In this document: positions 50,501 through 60,975 of the stretch, piece by piece
Layout: the number at the start of each line of letters is the position of its first letter
Numbering within the stretch: the stretch's first letter is position 1
Assembly (NCBI GenBank): GCA_009746045.1
Contig: RPFO01000819.1
Location: forward strand, 1,206,108-1,270,107
DNA length: 64,000 nt
Reading direction: 5' to 3'
Source of the DNA: Mesostigma viride
Lineage: Eukaryota > Streptophyta > Mesostigmatophyceae > Mesostigmatales > Mesostigmataceae
Notes under the pieces: generated by a model
The model's database searches: none
Told to the model about the DNA's origin: nothing
Seen by the model: only the letters and a program-made list of their open reading frames with translations
Program-made: the position numbers and the translations under genes

Positions 50501-53500
50501 CACCAGCTGCAGCTCCTCCACCAGATCCGCATCGATGCCCCTGACATTATGCTGGCGCTGCACGTAGCCATGCTCGACCGCACCTCTGTCGTTGTACAGC
50601 CGGCGCGCGCTCTGGCTGTGTGACCGCCAGGTGTCCCGTGACGGCCCACCGCGAGTGCTTGCGCGCGACCGGTCCAGCTCCAGCGCGCAGGGGCCGTTGG
50701 TCCCGCGGTCGCTGCTGTACCCCGTCACGAGAGCATTGTCCATGTCGCGCGCCATGGCGGCCACCTCACGCTTGAGGGCGCGGTTCTCACTCTCCAGGCG
50801 CGCGCAGCGGCTCTCGAACAACGCCAGCTCCTGCTCCTCCAACTCCTGGGGAAGGGCAACAGGGGCATGGGGGGAGCGGGGGGTGGGGGTGGGGGAAGGC
50901 GCGGCATGGGGACAAGGGGTGTGTGGAGACAATGAGGGGGTGAGTGCTTTTACTCACGGGCGATCAATGGGCAGGTGTGCGGCAGTGGGACAAGGGGTGT
51001 GTGGAGACAAGGAGGGGGTGAGTGCTGTTACTCATGGGCGATCAATGGGCAGGTGTGCGGCATGGGGACAAGGGGTGTGTGGAGACAAGGAGGGGGTGAT
51101 TGCTGATACTCACGGGCGATCGATGGGCAGGTGTGCGGCATGGGGACAAGGGGTGTGTGGAGACAAGGAGGGGGTGAGTACTGTTACTCACGGGCGATCA
51201 ATGGGCAGGTGTGCGGCATGGGGACAAGGGGTGTGTGGAGACAAGGAGGGGGTGAGTGCTGTTACTCACAGGCGATCAATGGGCAGGTGTGCGGCATGGG
51301 GACAAGGGGTGTGTGGAGACAAGGAGGGGGTGAGTACTGTTACTCACGGGCGATCAATGGGCAGGTGTGCTGCCACTCCTCCCACTGCTACCCGAGGCAT
51401 CAATGGACAGCCAGTAGCGTGGCCCATGGCAAAAACGCAACCCTGTCTGCGAGGTGCCTATTGTAAAGAAACTGGCCGGTGCCGACAGCACTTGCAGAGA
51501 ACACGCGAGAGGACAAGTGCCTCACCTGCCCGTGCATGATGGACGTGAGAGGACAAGTGCCTCACCTGCCTGGCATGATGGACATTAGAGGACAAGTGCC
51601 TCACCTGCCCATGCATGATGGACGTGAGAGGACAAGTGCCTCACCTGCCCGTGCATGATGGACGTGAGAGGACAAGTGCCTCACCTGCCCGTGCATGATG
51701 GACGTGAGAGGACAAGTGCCTCACCTGCCCGTGCATGATGGACTTGACGCGAGCCGCCTCCCTCCCCGCGCGGTCCTTCCAGAACGCCACCTCCTCCACC
51801 AGCAGGTGCACCTCCTGCTCCGCACCTGCCAGCCGCTCGTGCAGAAGCGCCACCTGACGGCTCTCCTCGCGCGTGGACGTTGTTATCTGGCGGCCACAAT
51901 CCCCATGCAGTGGGATGTACACGCAGGCGCGCAGATGCACCAAGTCCACAATCAGGCATGGGATGAGATGAGGTGGGCGGAGAGGTAACCAGCGCCTAGA
52001 TAAAGCCAACATCTCCCAATCAGGCCAAAGTGACATGATTTTTACCTGGAATGCTGGATTCAGGCAACAGCACGTTATGAAACGGCAACAACATGCCACC
52101 CTGCGCAGTCCCCTGCCTCCCCTTCCCATCTCTCCAGCAAACACCACCATGGTCTTTGCCCATGTATAAGCTAACCAATTAAGCACAACCCTGCCATCTC
52201 ACGGCCCCCGGCCACCGGTCCCCTTTATCCTTGCTTCCCAGCGCATGTCAGTGTGGCAACCCACCTGTTCCAGTACGCCACTGAGCTCCTCGTGCTGCTG
52301 CTGCAGCTGCTCCTGTAGCTGCGCGGAGGTGGCCCGCCAGCGCGCGCGCTCCTGCTCCCACGCATTGCTCTTCTCGCGCAGCTCGGACTTGAGCTTGGCC
52401 AGCGCGCGTTCGCGCGCCACAATCTCCGCCACACGCGTTGATGCCTCTGACTCCTGCACGTGCCAACATGGGGTAGAGAGGGGACAAAGGGGTTAAGTAG
52501 GGGGCAGATGATGGCCGGAAGGGGGGGCGCATGGCCAGGTAGACGCAGCAGAAAGGGGGGGAATAGGCCAGTAGATGACTGACAAAATGAGGGTTGCTGA
52601 CTGATATAGCATGACCCGGGTGCCATGCATGTTCCATACACGGCAGGAGTACTGTGCTCTACCAATACATTGGCACAAGTAAAGCAGTACAGCAGGCATA
52701 ACCGCTGCCCTTGTAATCATCGCATTTCCCTGACACCCCAACGCATATCCCACCCACCTGCTGCACGGAGGAGTCCATCAGCTCCGACTGCAGGCGCGAC
52801 ATCTCCTGGTCGCGGTCTGCCAGGGACCCCTCCAGTGCACGCACGCGCTCGCTCAGCCCTTGCTGCTGGTCACACTTCTCCTGCAGACGCTTCAGCTGGC
52901 AAACGCGCAAGGTCATCACATGATGAGGGCAGAACAAGGTGAGTGCGGGAGGGCAGGGACTCAGAGCAATGCCTCAATCTGGGGACTGGGAAGGACAGGT
53001 CCGTAGCTAACCAGGGTTTCTGCACGGTCGAGTAGTTTCGTGCCTGCAGACAGATGGGCATAGAACCACTGATAGAGCCCACCATGCCCAGCCAAACACC
53101 CAGGGATCAGCGGATGAGCGCACAGCCCTGCCCAAAAGGTTGATCTTTCCAAGTGAGATCTGCCAAGCAAGATCGCTCTAAGTTCAATGAACTGCCCAAT
53201 GAGTCGCTTCTCAAAAAGATCTTTCCAATTGAGACACCCCACCCAAGCGTGCTACCCAGCGCGGATGCGCGCCCCACCTGCTCCTCATACAGGTTGACGA
53301 TTGCCACCACCTCCTCCTCCATGTGCTGACTCAGCCCGTTGGTCTGCTCCTCCAGCAGCTGCTGCACCTGCGCCATCTGCTGCTGCATGGCACGCCGCTC
53401 TGCCTCCAGCTCTGCCTGCACCCGCTGCGTGGACGCCAGCAGAGCTGGGTAGTCGGCGCGCTCTGCCTCCATGGCCGCGTAGAGTTCCGCCGCGTTGTGG

Positions 53501-56500
53501 ATCTTGGCCTCCAGCCCCTTAAGCTGCCTCTCGTACCGTTGCCGCTCGTCCTCCGCCTCCGCGTACTGGGCACCGGCATCCAGAGGGTACAGCCGAAAGA
53601 ACGCGCCATGAGCACAGGGGTCGAGGAGTTTCATGGGTACATGGATCCACGGCCATATGGATCCACCGGATGGCAGGCAGGATGCCTCGTAGGATCAGCA
53701 TGTGTAGCACCACTGCGGAGCATCTTTGGCAATACTGCTTACGCATGTGGTGTACGTGCAGAACAAGAAAGCGGGGGCAGCGAGGCGCCGAGGGCACACG
53801 GCCATGGATGCTCCCATGCTACTATTAGGTGTTGACGAAAGCACGCTTGCAGCATGCCTTCTCTACCCTTTGGCTGTCATCCCCAGCCCCCTGCCCCCTG
53901 CAATGTTGCTGCCTGCCCTCCGCAAGCCGCGCGGTTTCTCTCCATGGATATGCACATGTGGGTGTGCGGCAGCGCGGGTTTAACCATAGGGAGCGCATGG
54001 CAGGGGAAAGGAGCTACTCGGGGCACAGCTTGTGACAGCCATGGGACGGGGCGCAAGCATGCCTACCTTCTCTTCAAGCTGTCGTTGCGTTGCCAGCAGC
54101 TCGTACGCCCGCTGCTGCAGCAGCTCCTGGTCGTGCTTCTTGGCCTCCTCCATCGCCGCCAGCTTGTTCTTGTAGTCCTCCAGCACTGCCACAATTTCGG
54201 CATTCAGCGCCACCTCCTTGCGTGCCGCGTGCAAGTCCTCGGTGAGCTGCTCCACCTCCTCCTAAGCAATTATGCCACATTGACAGGTGCACAGGCATTA
54301 AGATGTGGTTATAGATGTAAGCATATGACCTGCCAAGCAAGGTAACGTGTCCACTCAAAAGAAAAATTTCAACAACACGAGCAAAGCCGGCTTTGACTGT
54401 AATGTGCATAACAACGTGGCAGAAGTAAGTAGCCCCAAGCACCGATGCCACCCATGCCCTGTTCCCATCTCACACTGGGATGGGTTGGCCGTGTAGGCCC
54501 CCAATGACCAGGATTAACATTCCCACCTCCTTCCCTCACAATCTGAACTCCGTTTCCCCCCCCCTCCCCCTCACCCGCAGCATCTCCACCTCCTGCTCGC
54601 TCCTGTGCTTGTCCTCGTCTGCCTCCTGTTGGCGGCGCTCGGCCTCCCCCTCGAGTGCTGCCACCCGCTCCCTCAGCTCTTGCATCTCCTGATCCCGCTC
54701 CTGCTCCCGCTCCTGCGCAACCTCCTTGAGCGCGTCCACCTCGTGCCCGTGCAGCGCCGCGTTGGCCTCCATCTCCTCCTGCAGGCTGGTCAGCTGCGGG
54801 CGGTGGGATGGTTGTTTGTTTGTTTGTCAGGCATGTTGCATGCAGGGCAATCGGATGGCAAGTGTGGTTAATGCGGTGAATGGCAGGATGTGCACTACCA
54901 TGATCGTGGGCAAGACAGCGCGAGTGAGAAAGAGGCGATGTGTGAAAGGGGCGAGAGTTGCAAGCGATTGTCAGGAAACGCGCGGCTAGACTGCCAAATG
55001 AACATCATTCACCGACATGGTCGTGGAAGAGATATCCCCAGGCTTGCCATCCGGCGTACCACCAAGCTCTGCCCTAAGCCTTCTTTGCCCCCGCCCACCA
55101 CCACCACCACCACCCCGCATGCGTACCTGCTGCTCCAGCTGCCGGTTGCGCTCGGCCGCGGCCTCGGCAGCCCCCCGTGCGGCCGCCAGCTCACCCATTG
55201 CATGATCCATCTGCTCCGCGTGCACCGTGGCGTCGGCAATCAGCTCCTCGTGCATGCACGCCACCTGGCGAGGTTGGCAAAGGGATTTCAGAGGGACACA
55301 GCTGTCAGGGAGGGAGCGCTGGGCGATGGTGCCGCAGCCATGGGTAATGAAGGGGGGTGCCCAGAGGAGGGCACAACAACATATGCGGGCAGGAGACGTT
55401 TCTGCATGCCAGTTGCATAGGATGCCATTGGGCAATGTCCTTTCAAGCTCCATGCAGACAGTTGACTACCGCTTGTCTCACGCAACCATCTTCTATCCAC
55501 AGAGCAACACGGACCACCTCTGGGATTATGGACACCCGGCTCATCCAATCTAGCAAGGGACCACATGGGAGTGAAGATAAAACTTATCACACTGCCAAGG
55601 GCCAGCGTACCGCCACTGGTACAACCCAGGCAAGTCGCTGGCCACTCTACCCAAGCCCGGTCGGCCTCGCATGCCATCCCACTTGCGGTTGCCCCCCATC
55701 GCCTCACCTCCGAGTCGCGCATGTGCGCGTCGGCGCGTGCCTGGCCCTGCTCGTGCTGGCGCTGTGCCACCATCTCGTCCAGCTGCGACCGCATCGCCTC
55801 CAGCTCGTGGCGGCCCTCGTCAAGCTCACCCTGGGCCCAGCCAAACAGGGGGCGGTTTGGGCACCACCAGCCCAGAGCGAGGTATCCACCGCGGCATCCC
55901 CGCCGCATGGGAGCACAGCGAATGTTTTGAAAGGACGTAACAGGTACAAGAGGCAGGAGGGCAGTGTGGTACATACGCTGTGAGGCGACTGGCCTCGGCA
56001 AGAAACTGCAACCGCGAGTCCACGAGATAGGTGTGCAGAGAGGGGTGTGTGGGACAAGAATAACAGTTGGAAAAAAAACGGCCTATGACCGTGGATGCTT
56101 GCGGCACAGCTCCCATCACAGCTCTGGTTTACGAATGAATACCCCACCCCTGGCCCTCTGGATCCCGCTGCTTCAACGTACCTATGACAGTGGATGCTTG
56201 TGGCACAGCTCCCATCACAGCTCTGGTTTACTAGTGAATACCCCACCCCTGGCCCTCTGGATCCCGCTGCTTCAACGGCCCGATACCCCATCTAATACCC
56301 CACCTTATACCCCATCTAATTGCCCATCTGATACCATCTAATACCCCACCTGATACCCCATCTGATACCATCTAATACCCCATCTAATACCCCACCTAAT
56401 ACCCCACCTAATACCCCATCTAATACCCCACCTTATGCCCCAACTAATACCACATCTGATACCATCTAGTACCCCATCCAGTATCCCGTGTGTGCACGCC

Positions 56501-59500
56501 AAGTCGCCAACGGAGCACTCTACCTGCATCCCCTCACCACCCCTCAAAACTAAACCATCACCCACCTGCAGCTCCTCAATCTGGTCGTGCAGCAGCTGCG
56601 CCTCGGCCTGCCTTGCGCGCTCGCGGTCGTGCCACGCCAGCAGCTGCTCGCGGTAGGCGCTGGCCTCCGCCACACTCTCCAGCTGCTGCTGCCGCGTGTC
56701 ACTCAACTGCCACTCTGCCTCGCGTGCACGCTCCTCGGCGGCCGCCACCGCGCTCTGTGCCGCGCGGGTCGCCTGCTCGCTGCCCTGCAAGCGCGTGCGG
56801 CTCTCGCGTTCGCCCTCGCGCAGCTTACCCTGCAGCTCGCGCACTTCGGCCGCCAGCGCGCGTGCCATATCCTGCTCGTGCTGCCGCTCGGCTGGGGGCA
56901 CAAGGGTCGAGAGAAGACACGGATGGGTCATGGGAGCAGGAAGAAAGGTCATGCAGGGACGGAGGAAACGTCGTGAGTGCACGCATATCGTGCCGGCACG
57001 ATCATGGGGTGGAAGGTGGCGGGTAAGAATGGGGGGATGGAGATTGACGACGGGCGGGATAAAGGAGCCACACGTGTTGAAAGGTTTCGAAAAGACAGAA
57101 CTGGGATACGGATGCGGGGTGCCGATGTCCCCTCGGACACGGGTACGGATGCAGAGCCAGGTGGAAAGGGTACCGTGGTGCAGAGCGCACAAGGGGCACC
57201 AAGGGGAAAAGGATGAGTCCCAGATTGGTGAAGAAAAGCAAAAAATACACCAGGTGAATTCAAACCCGTGGAACATGACAAGAGCATTACGGGGCCAGCT
57301 CTCATTCACGCTGCAGGTTCGATCACCAGGAGGACGCAAAGTGTCCACAACACCTCAGGTGTTGTCATCAACGGCGGTAGCTACACAGCTAGCACCCCGC
57401 ATGCGTCACCATGCGCACCGGTGACATCATTCAGCTGTTCGTGCAGGCCCTCCACCTCCTCCTCCAGCTGCTCCGCGCGGCCCCTTGCCGCCTCGGCCTC
57501 CTCCCGGTATGCCTCCACCGTGCGCATCAGCCGGTGCACCTGCATGCGCCGCTCAATGTCACCGGCGCCGCCACCGCCCTTGTCGCCACCCTCGTCCGAG
57601 CTGGCAAGGCTGGCGTCATCGTGCCCGCCCTCGTCCTGGCTGCCGTCATCGTGGCTGCCCTCCTGCGACGGCTCAGATGACGAGCTGAGCTCCGCCACCA
57701 GGATGGAGCGCTCCACCCCCCCATGCAGGCCCACCGAGGCCAGCGCTTTCCTCTCCTTGGCGGCAGCCAGCTCGGCCTGTAACACCTCGTTGCGCTGGCG
57801 CATGTCACTCAGTGCGCGCTCCAGCTCCCGCACGTGCTCCCGCGCCTACCAAGGGGATGGTGGTAATCAAACGAGGTGAGTCCAGGGGGGAGAAGGGGGG
57901 ATCAGGGCATGGCCAAGAAAAGGGGGTCACAAGGGTCCAGGCGCTATCTGGCCAACAAGGGCGTAACAACAAGTGGGGTGCGGATCCAGCTGGGGCATGA
58001 AGACGTGCCGTCGCCAGCACACGACCAAGGCAGCCACATCATTGCGTTTCGCCCCGGCCACGCGCTCCAGCAGCTTCATGCCCAGACCTGCCATCCAACC
58101 ACGGCATGCAAGGGCATACAAGCAGCAACGCGCCGATGCAGCATATGCAGGCTGGCAGGCAGGAGGCAGCCAGCAATCGCTGCGCATATGATATCTCCCA
58201 TCTACCTTTACCCACAATCTAACGCTTGGCTCCATTGATAGGTCACACAGCTATCCATGACAGACGATGCCATGCGTGCATCCCCCCACGCATGGATAGG
58301 TCACACAGCTATCCATGACAGACGATGCCATGCGTGCATCCCCCCACGCATGGATAGGTCACACAGCTATCCATGACAGACGATGCCATGCGTGCATCCC
58401 CCCACGCATGGATAGGTCACACAGCTATCCATGACAGACGATGCAATGCGTGCATCTTCCCACGCATGAATAGGTCACACAGCTATCCATGACAGACGAT
58501 GCCATGCGTGCATCCCCCCACGCATGAATAGGTCACACAGCTATCCATGACAGACGATGCCATGCGTGCATCCCCCCACGCATGGATAGGTCACACAGCT
58601 ATCCATGACAGACGATGCCATGCGTGCATCCCCCCACGCATGGATAGGTCACACAGCTATCCATGACAGACGATGCAATGCGTGCATCCCCCCACGCATG
58701 AATAGGTCACACAGCTATCCACGACAGACGATGCCATGCGTGCATCCCCCCACGCATGGATAGGTCACACAGCTATCCATGACAGACGATGCAATGCGTG
58801 CATCCCCCCACGCATGAATAGGTCACACAGCTATCCACGACAGACGATGCCATGCGTGCATCCCCCACGCATGGATAGGTCACACAGCTATCCATGACAG
58901 ACGATGCCATGCGTGCATCCCCCCACGCATGGATAGGTCACACAGCTATCCACGACAGACGATGCCATGCGTGCATCCCCCCACGCATGGATAGGTCACA
59001 CAGCTATCCATGACAGACGATGCCATGCGTGCATCCCCCCACGCATGGATAGGTCACACAGCTATCCATGACAGACGATGCCATGCATGCATCCCCCACG
59101 CATGGATAGGTCACACAGCTATCCATGACAGACGATGCCATGCGTGCATCCCCCACGCATGAATAGGTCACACAGCTATCCATGACAGACGATGCCATGC
59201 GTGCATCCCCCCACGCATGGATAGGTCACACAGCGATCCATGACAGACGATGCCATGCGTGCATCCCCCCACGCATGGATAGGTCACACAGCTATCCACG
59301 ACAGACGATGCCATGCGTGCATCCCCCCACGCATGGCCCACGCTGGTTCATGCTGCCCACCTGGCGCGTCTCGGAAACACGCCGTTCCTCCGCCTGTGCC
59401 AGCAGCCTCTTTGCCTCCGCCTCCGCCTCCTCCGCCTTGGCCTGCACCTCCGCCAGCTGCTCCTCGTACTCCTGGGGTGGGCGTAGGGGATGGGGATATT

Positions 59501-60941
59501 GAGGGGGGGGGGGATGTGTGTGTGCGTGTGTGTCTCAGATGGGTACAACAGGTAGCGTCGAGCGTGGCGTGGCATCCGTAGCGAGATGTCACGCGCAAGG
59601 GCATGGGCAACAGGTAGCGTCGAGCGTGGCGTGGCATCCGTAGCGAGATGTCACGCGCAAGGGCATGGGCAACAGGTAGCGTCGAGCGTGGCGTGGCATC
59701 CGTAGCGAGATGTCACGCGCAAGGGCATGGGCAACAGGTAGCGTCGAGCGTGGCGTGGCATCCGTAGCGAGATGTCACGCGCAAGGGCATGGGCAACAGG
59801 TAGCGTCGAGCGTGGCGTGGCATCCGTAGCGAGATGTCACGCGCAAGGGCATGGGCAACAGGTAGCCTCGAGCGTGGCGTGGCATCCGTAGCGAGATGTC
59901 ACGCGCAAGGGCATGGGCAACAGGTAGCGTCGAGCGTGGCGTGGCATCCGTAGCGAGATGTCACGCGCAAGGGCATGGGCAACAGGTAGCGTCGAGCGTG
60001 GCGTGGCATCCGTAGCGAGATGTCACGCGCAAGGGCATGGGCAACAGGTAGCGTCGAGCGTGGCGTGGCATCCGTAGCGAGATGTCACGCGCAAGGGCAT
60101 GGGCAACAGGTAGCGTCGAGCGTGGCGTGGCATCCGTAGCGAGATGTCACGCGCAAGGGCATGGGCAACAGGTAGCGTCGAGCGTGGCGTGGCATCCGTA
60201 GCGAGATGTCACGCGCAAGGGCATGGGCAACAGGTAGCATCGAGCGTGGCGTGGCATCCGTAGCGAGATGTCAATCGCAAGGGCATGGGCAACAGGTAGC
60301 ATCGAGCGTGGCGTGGCATCCGTAGCGAGATGTCAATCGCAAGGGCATGTGTGTAGTGGCACGGTGAGTGGGAAGGGAACGAATGGTACAAGGGTGGCAG
60401 GGAACGCCATGATGCATGTTCCGCCGGAAAAGCATGGGTCGTTACGCGACAAACGTAAGGACAGGTTCGTGAGGTATCCAAGGCAAACAGGAGACGTGTG
60501 GAGAGGCCAGGCGCTAAGCCGAGCCAAGATGGGCCTTGCAGCCTCAAAGCGCCTATAGGCAACACTCAACAATCTTTGCTCCACAGGCGAGGGAACAAGC
60601 AACTGTGCAGGTCTGCCCCCAGCAGCGCCCCTACTGTACTTGTCAGGCATCCTTATCCGTACCCCGATGGCCACCAGCAGCTCATGCCGCGTCAGCACCT
60701 CCCCTTCCTCATCCTCGCTGTCCACCCGCCCCTTGCCCTCCACAAGTTCCGCGCCCGCACTGTCATCGGCCGCTGGTTTCCGCGCAGCCGCACTGGCCAC
60801 GCCGGGTGCGCTGCTGGTGGCCGCGCCCACCGCATGCCGGCTGACAGCCTCCCTCAGCTGCTCCAGCTCCTCGAGGATGTCGGCGTGCTCCAGCGCCAGC
60901 TCCATGCGCGCCGCCTCCGCGGCGTCCGCGCGCTGCTTCTC
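42153..60941 (-). CDS. Large coiled-coil protein, at least 22 exons, 5' end outside window
   Basis: Exons: 60941-60663, 59471-59361, 57845-57419, 56891-56566, 55830-55708, 55264-55127, 54793-54575, 54261-54067, 53565-53278, 52895-52758, 52453-52265, 51886-51725, 50845-50081, 49566-49177, 48887-48705, 48159-48067, 47529-47410, 47070-46927, 46320-46200, 45797-45622, 45227-44907, 44507-42153. All introns are GT-AG; 19 of 21 are phase 0 and two are phase 1, with matching ends. The visible part is 2420 residues. Nearly every exon encodes Glu/Gln/Ala/Leu-rich heptad sequence, for example LEELEQLREAVSRH and LEEEVEGLHEQLNDV. Exons 13 and 14 are Ser/Arg/Gly-rich, and the 784-residue last exon is disordered, with a nine-His run and a basic Gly-rich end. 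No motor, kinase or other catalytic domain is visible. It resembles structural scaffolds of centrioles, basal bodies or vesicle tethers only in general character; no specific name can be supported. Another exon should lie beyond the satellite at the right edge. Confidence 0.85.
46330..46515. repeat. G-rich minisatellite in coiled-coil intron 18
   Basis: Irregular units around GTGGGCGTGAGGGCGCGGGG (about 17 and 34 bp periods) in the intron between exons 18 and 19. The sense strand is C-rich. Confidence 0.85.
47360..47436 (-). repeat. 38-39 bp tandem duplication spanning exon 17's 5' splice site
   Basis: Exon 17 ends MAELEERLK followed by GTGAGAGGGCG. Immediately downstream in the intron the last 27 exonic bases and the donor are repeated (MAELEERLR followed by GTGAGAGGGCG). 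The unit boundaries are 47399-47436 (true) and 47360-47398 (copy). The copy offers a second donor in a matching frame, one base longer. Confidence 0.85.
48170..48297. repeat. (GTT)n(GGT)n triplet tract in coiled-coil intron 15
   Basis: About five GTT followed by about 37 perfect GGT/TGG triplets, directly next to the acceptor of exon 16 (exon starts 48159). Transcribed as (ACC)n(AAC)n. Spurious poly-His, poly-Thr, poly-Trp and poly-Val ORFs arise here. Confidence 0.97.
50925..51372. repeat. 78-bp minisatellite in coiled-coil intron 12
   Basis: About 5.5 copies of a 78-bp unit containing GGGGACAAGGGGTGTGTGG and ACTCACGGGCGATCAATGGG. The period is a multiple of three, so it reads as a 26-residue repeat in an open plus frame, which is an artefact. 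It is intronic between exons 12 and 13. Confidence 0.92.
51505..51745 (-). repeat. ~40-bp array carrying five extra copies of exon 12's end and donor
   Basis: Exon 12 ends in codons for IMHGQ followed by GTGAGGCACTTGTCC. Going into the intron, the block of 18-19 exonic bases plus donor plus 18 intronic bases is repeated five more times with few changes. One copy has lost a base (CCTGGCATG instead of CCCGTGCATG). Each copy keeps CAG before GTGAGG, so there are six consensus 5' splice sites in 240 bp. The true one is taken as the first (51725/51724) because it joins the long exon; use of later donors would add IMHGQ-containing segments. Confidence 0.88.
56082..56480. repeat. 99-bp duplication and TACCCCATCTAA minisatellite in coiled-coil intron 4
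   Basis: Two copies of a 99-bp block (56082-56180 and 56181-56279) are followed by an irregular array of TACCCCATCTAA/TACCCCACCTAA units to about 56480, all inside the intron between exons 4 and 5. Unlike most intronic repeats here, the sense strand is G-rich. Confidence 0.85.
58236..59338. repeat. 58-59 bp satellite, ~19 copies, in coiled-coil intron 2
   Basis: The unit contains GATAGGTCACACAGCTATCC, ACAGACGATGCCATGCGTGC and ATCCCCCCACGCATG. CCATGCGTG and CACGCATGG form an inverted repeat around the C run, so each unit can fold as a hairpin. Variants (GAATAGG, ATCTTCC, GCAATGCG) are shared between non-adjacent units, suggesting unequal exchange. The array ends 23 bp before the donor of exon 2 (59361). 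Confidence 0.95.
59545..60352. repeat. 62-bp satellite, ~13 copies, in coiled-coil intron 1
   Basis: Near-identical 62-bp units containing GGTAGCGTCGAGCGTGGCGT, CCGTAGCGAGATGTCACGCG and CAAGGGCATGGGCAAC. The last two units at the right differ (GCATCGAG, GTCAATCGC). It lies in the intron between the first two visible exons of the coiled-coil gene. Confidence 0.95.
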
Positions 60942-60975
60942 CTGCAGGTGTGGGCGCATGCGTGACAAGGGCACG

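Noticed and set aside
58236-60352. Possible CRISPR array from regularly repeated units
   Set aside because: Units are contiguous satellites of 58-59 and 62 bp without unique spacers, in introns of a eukaryotic gene.
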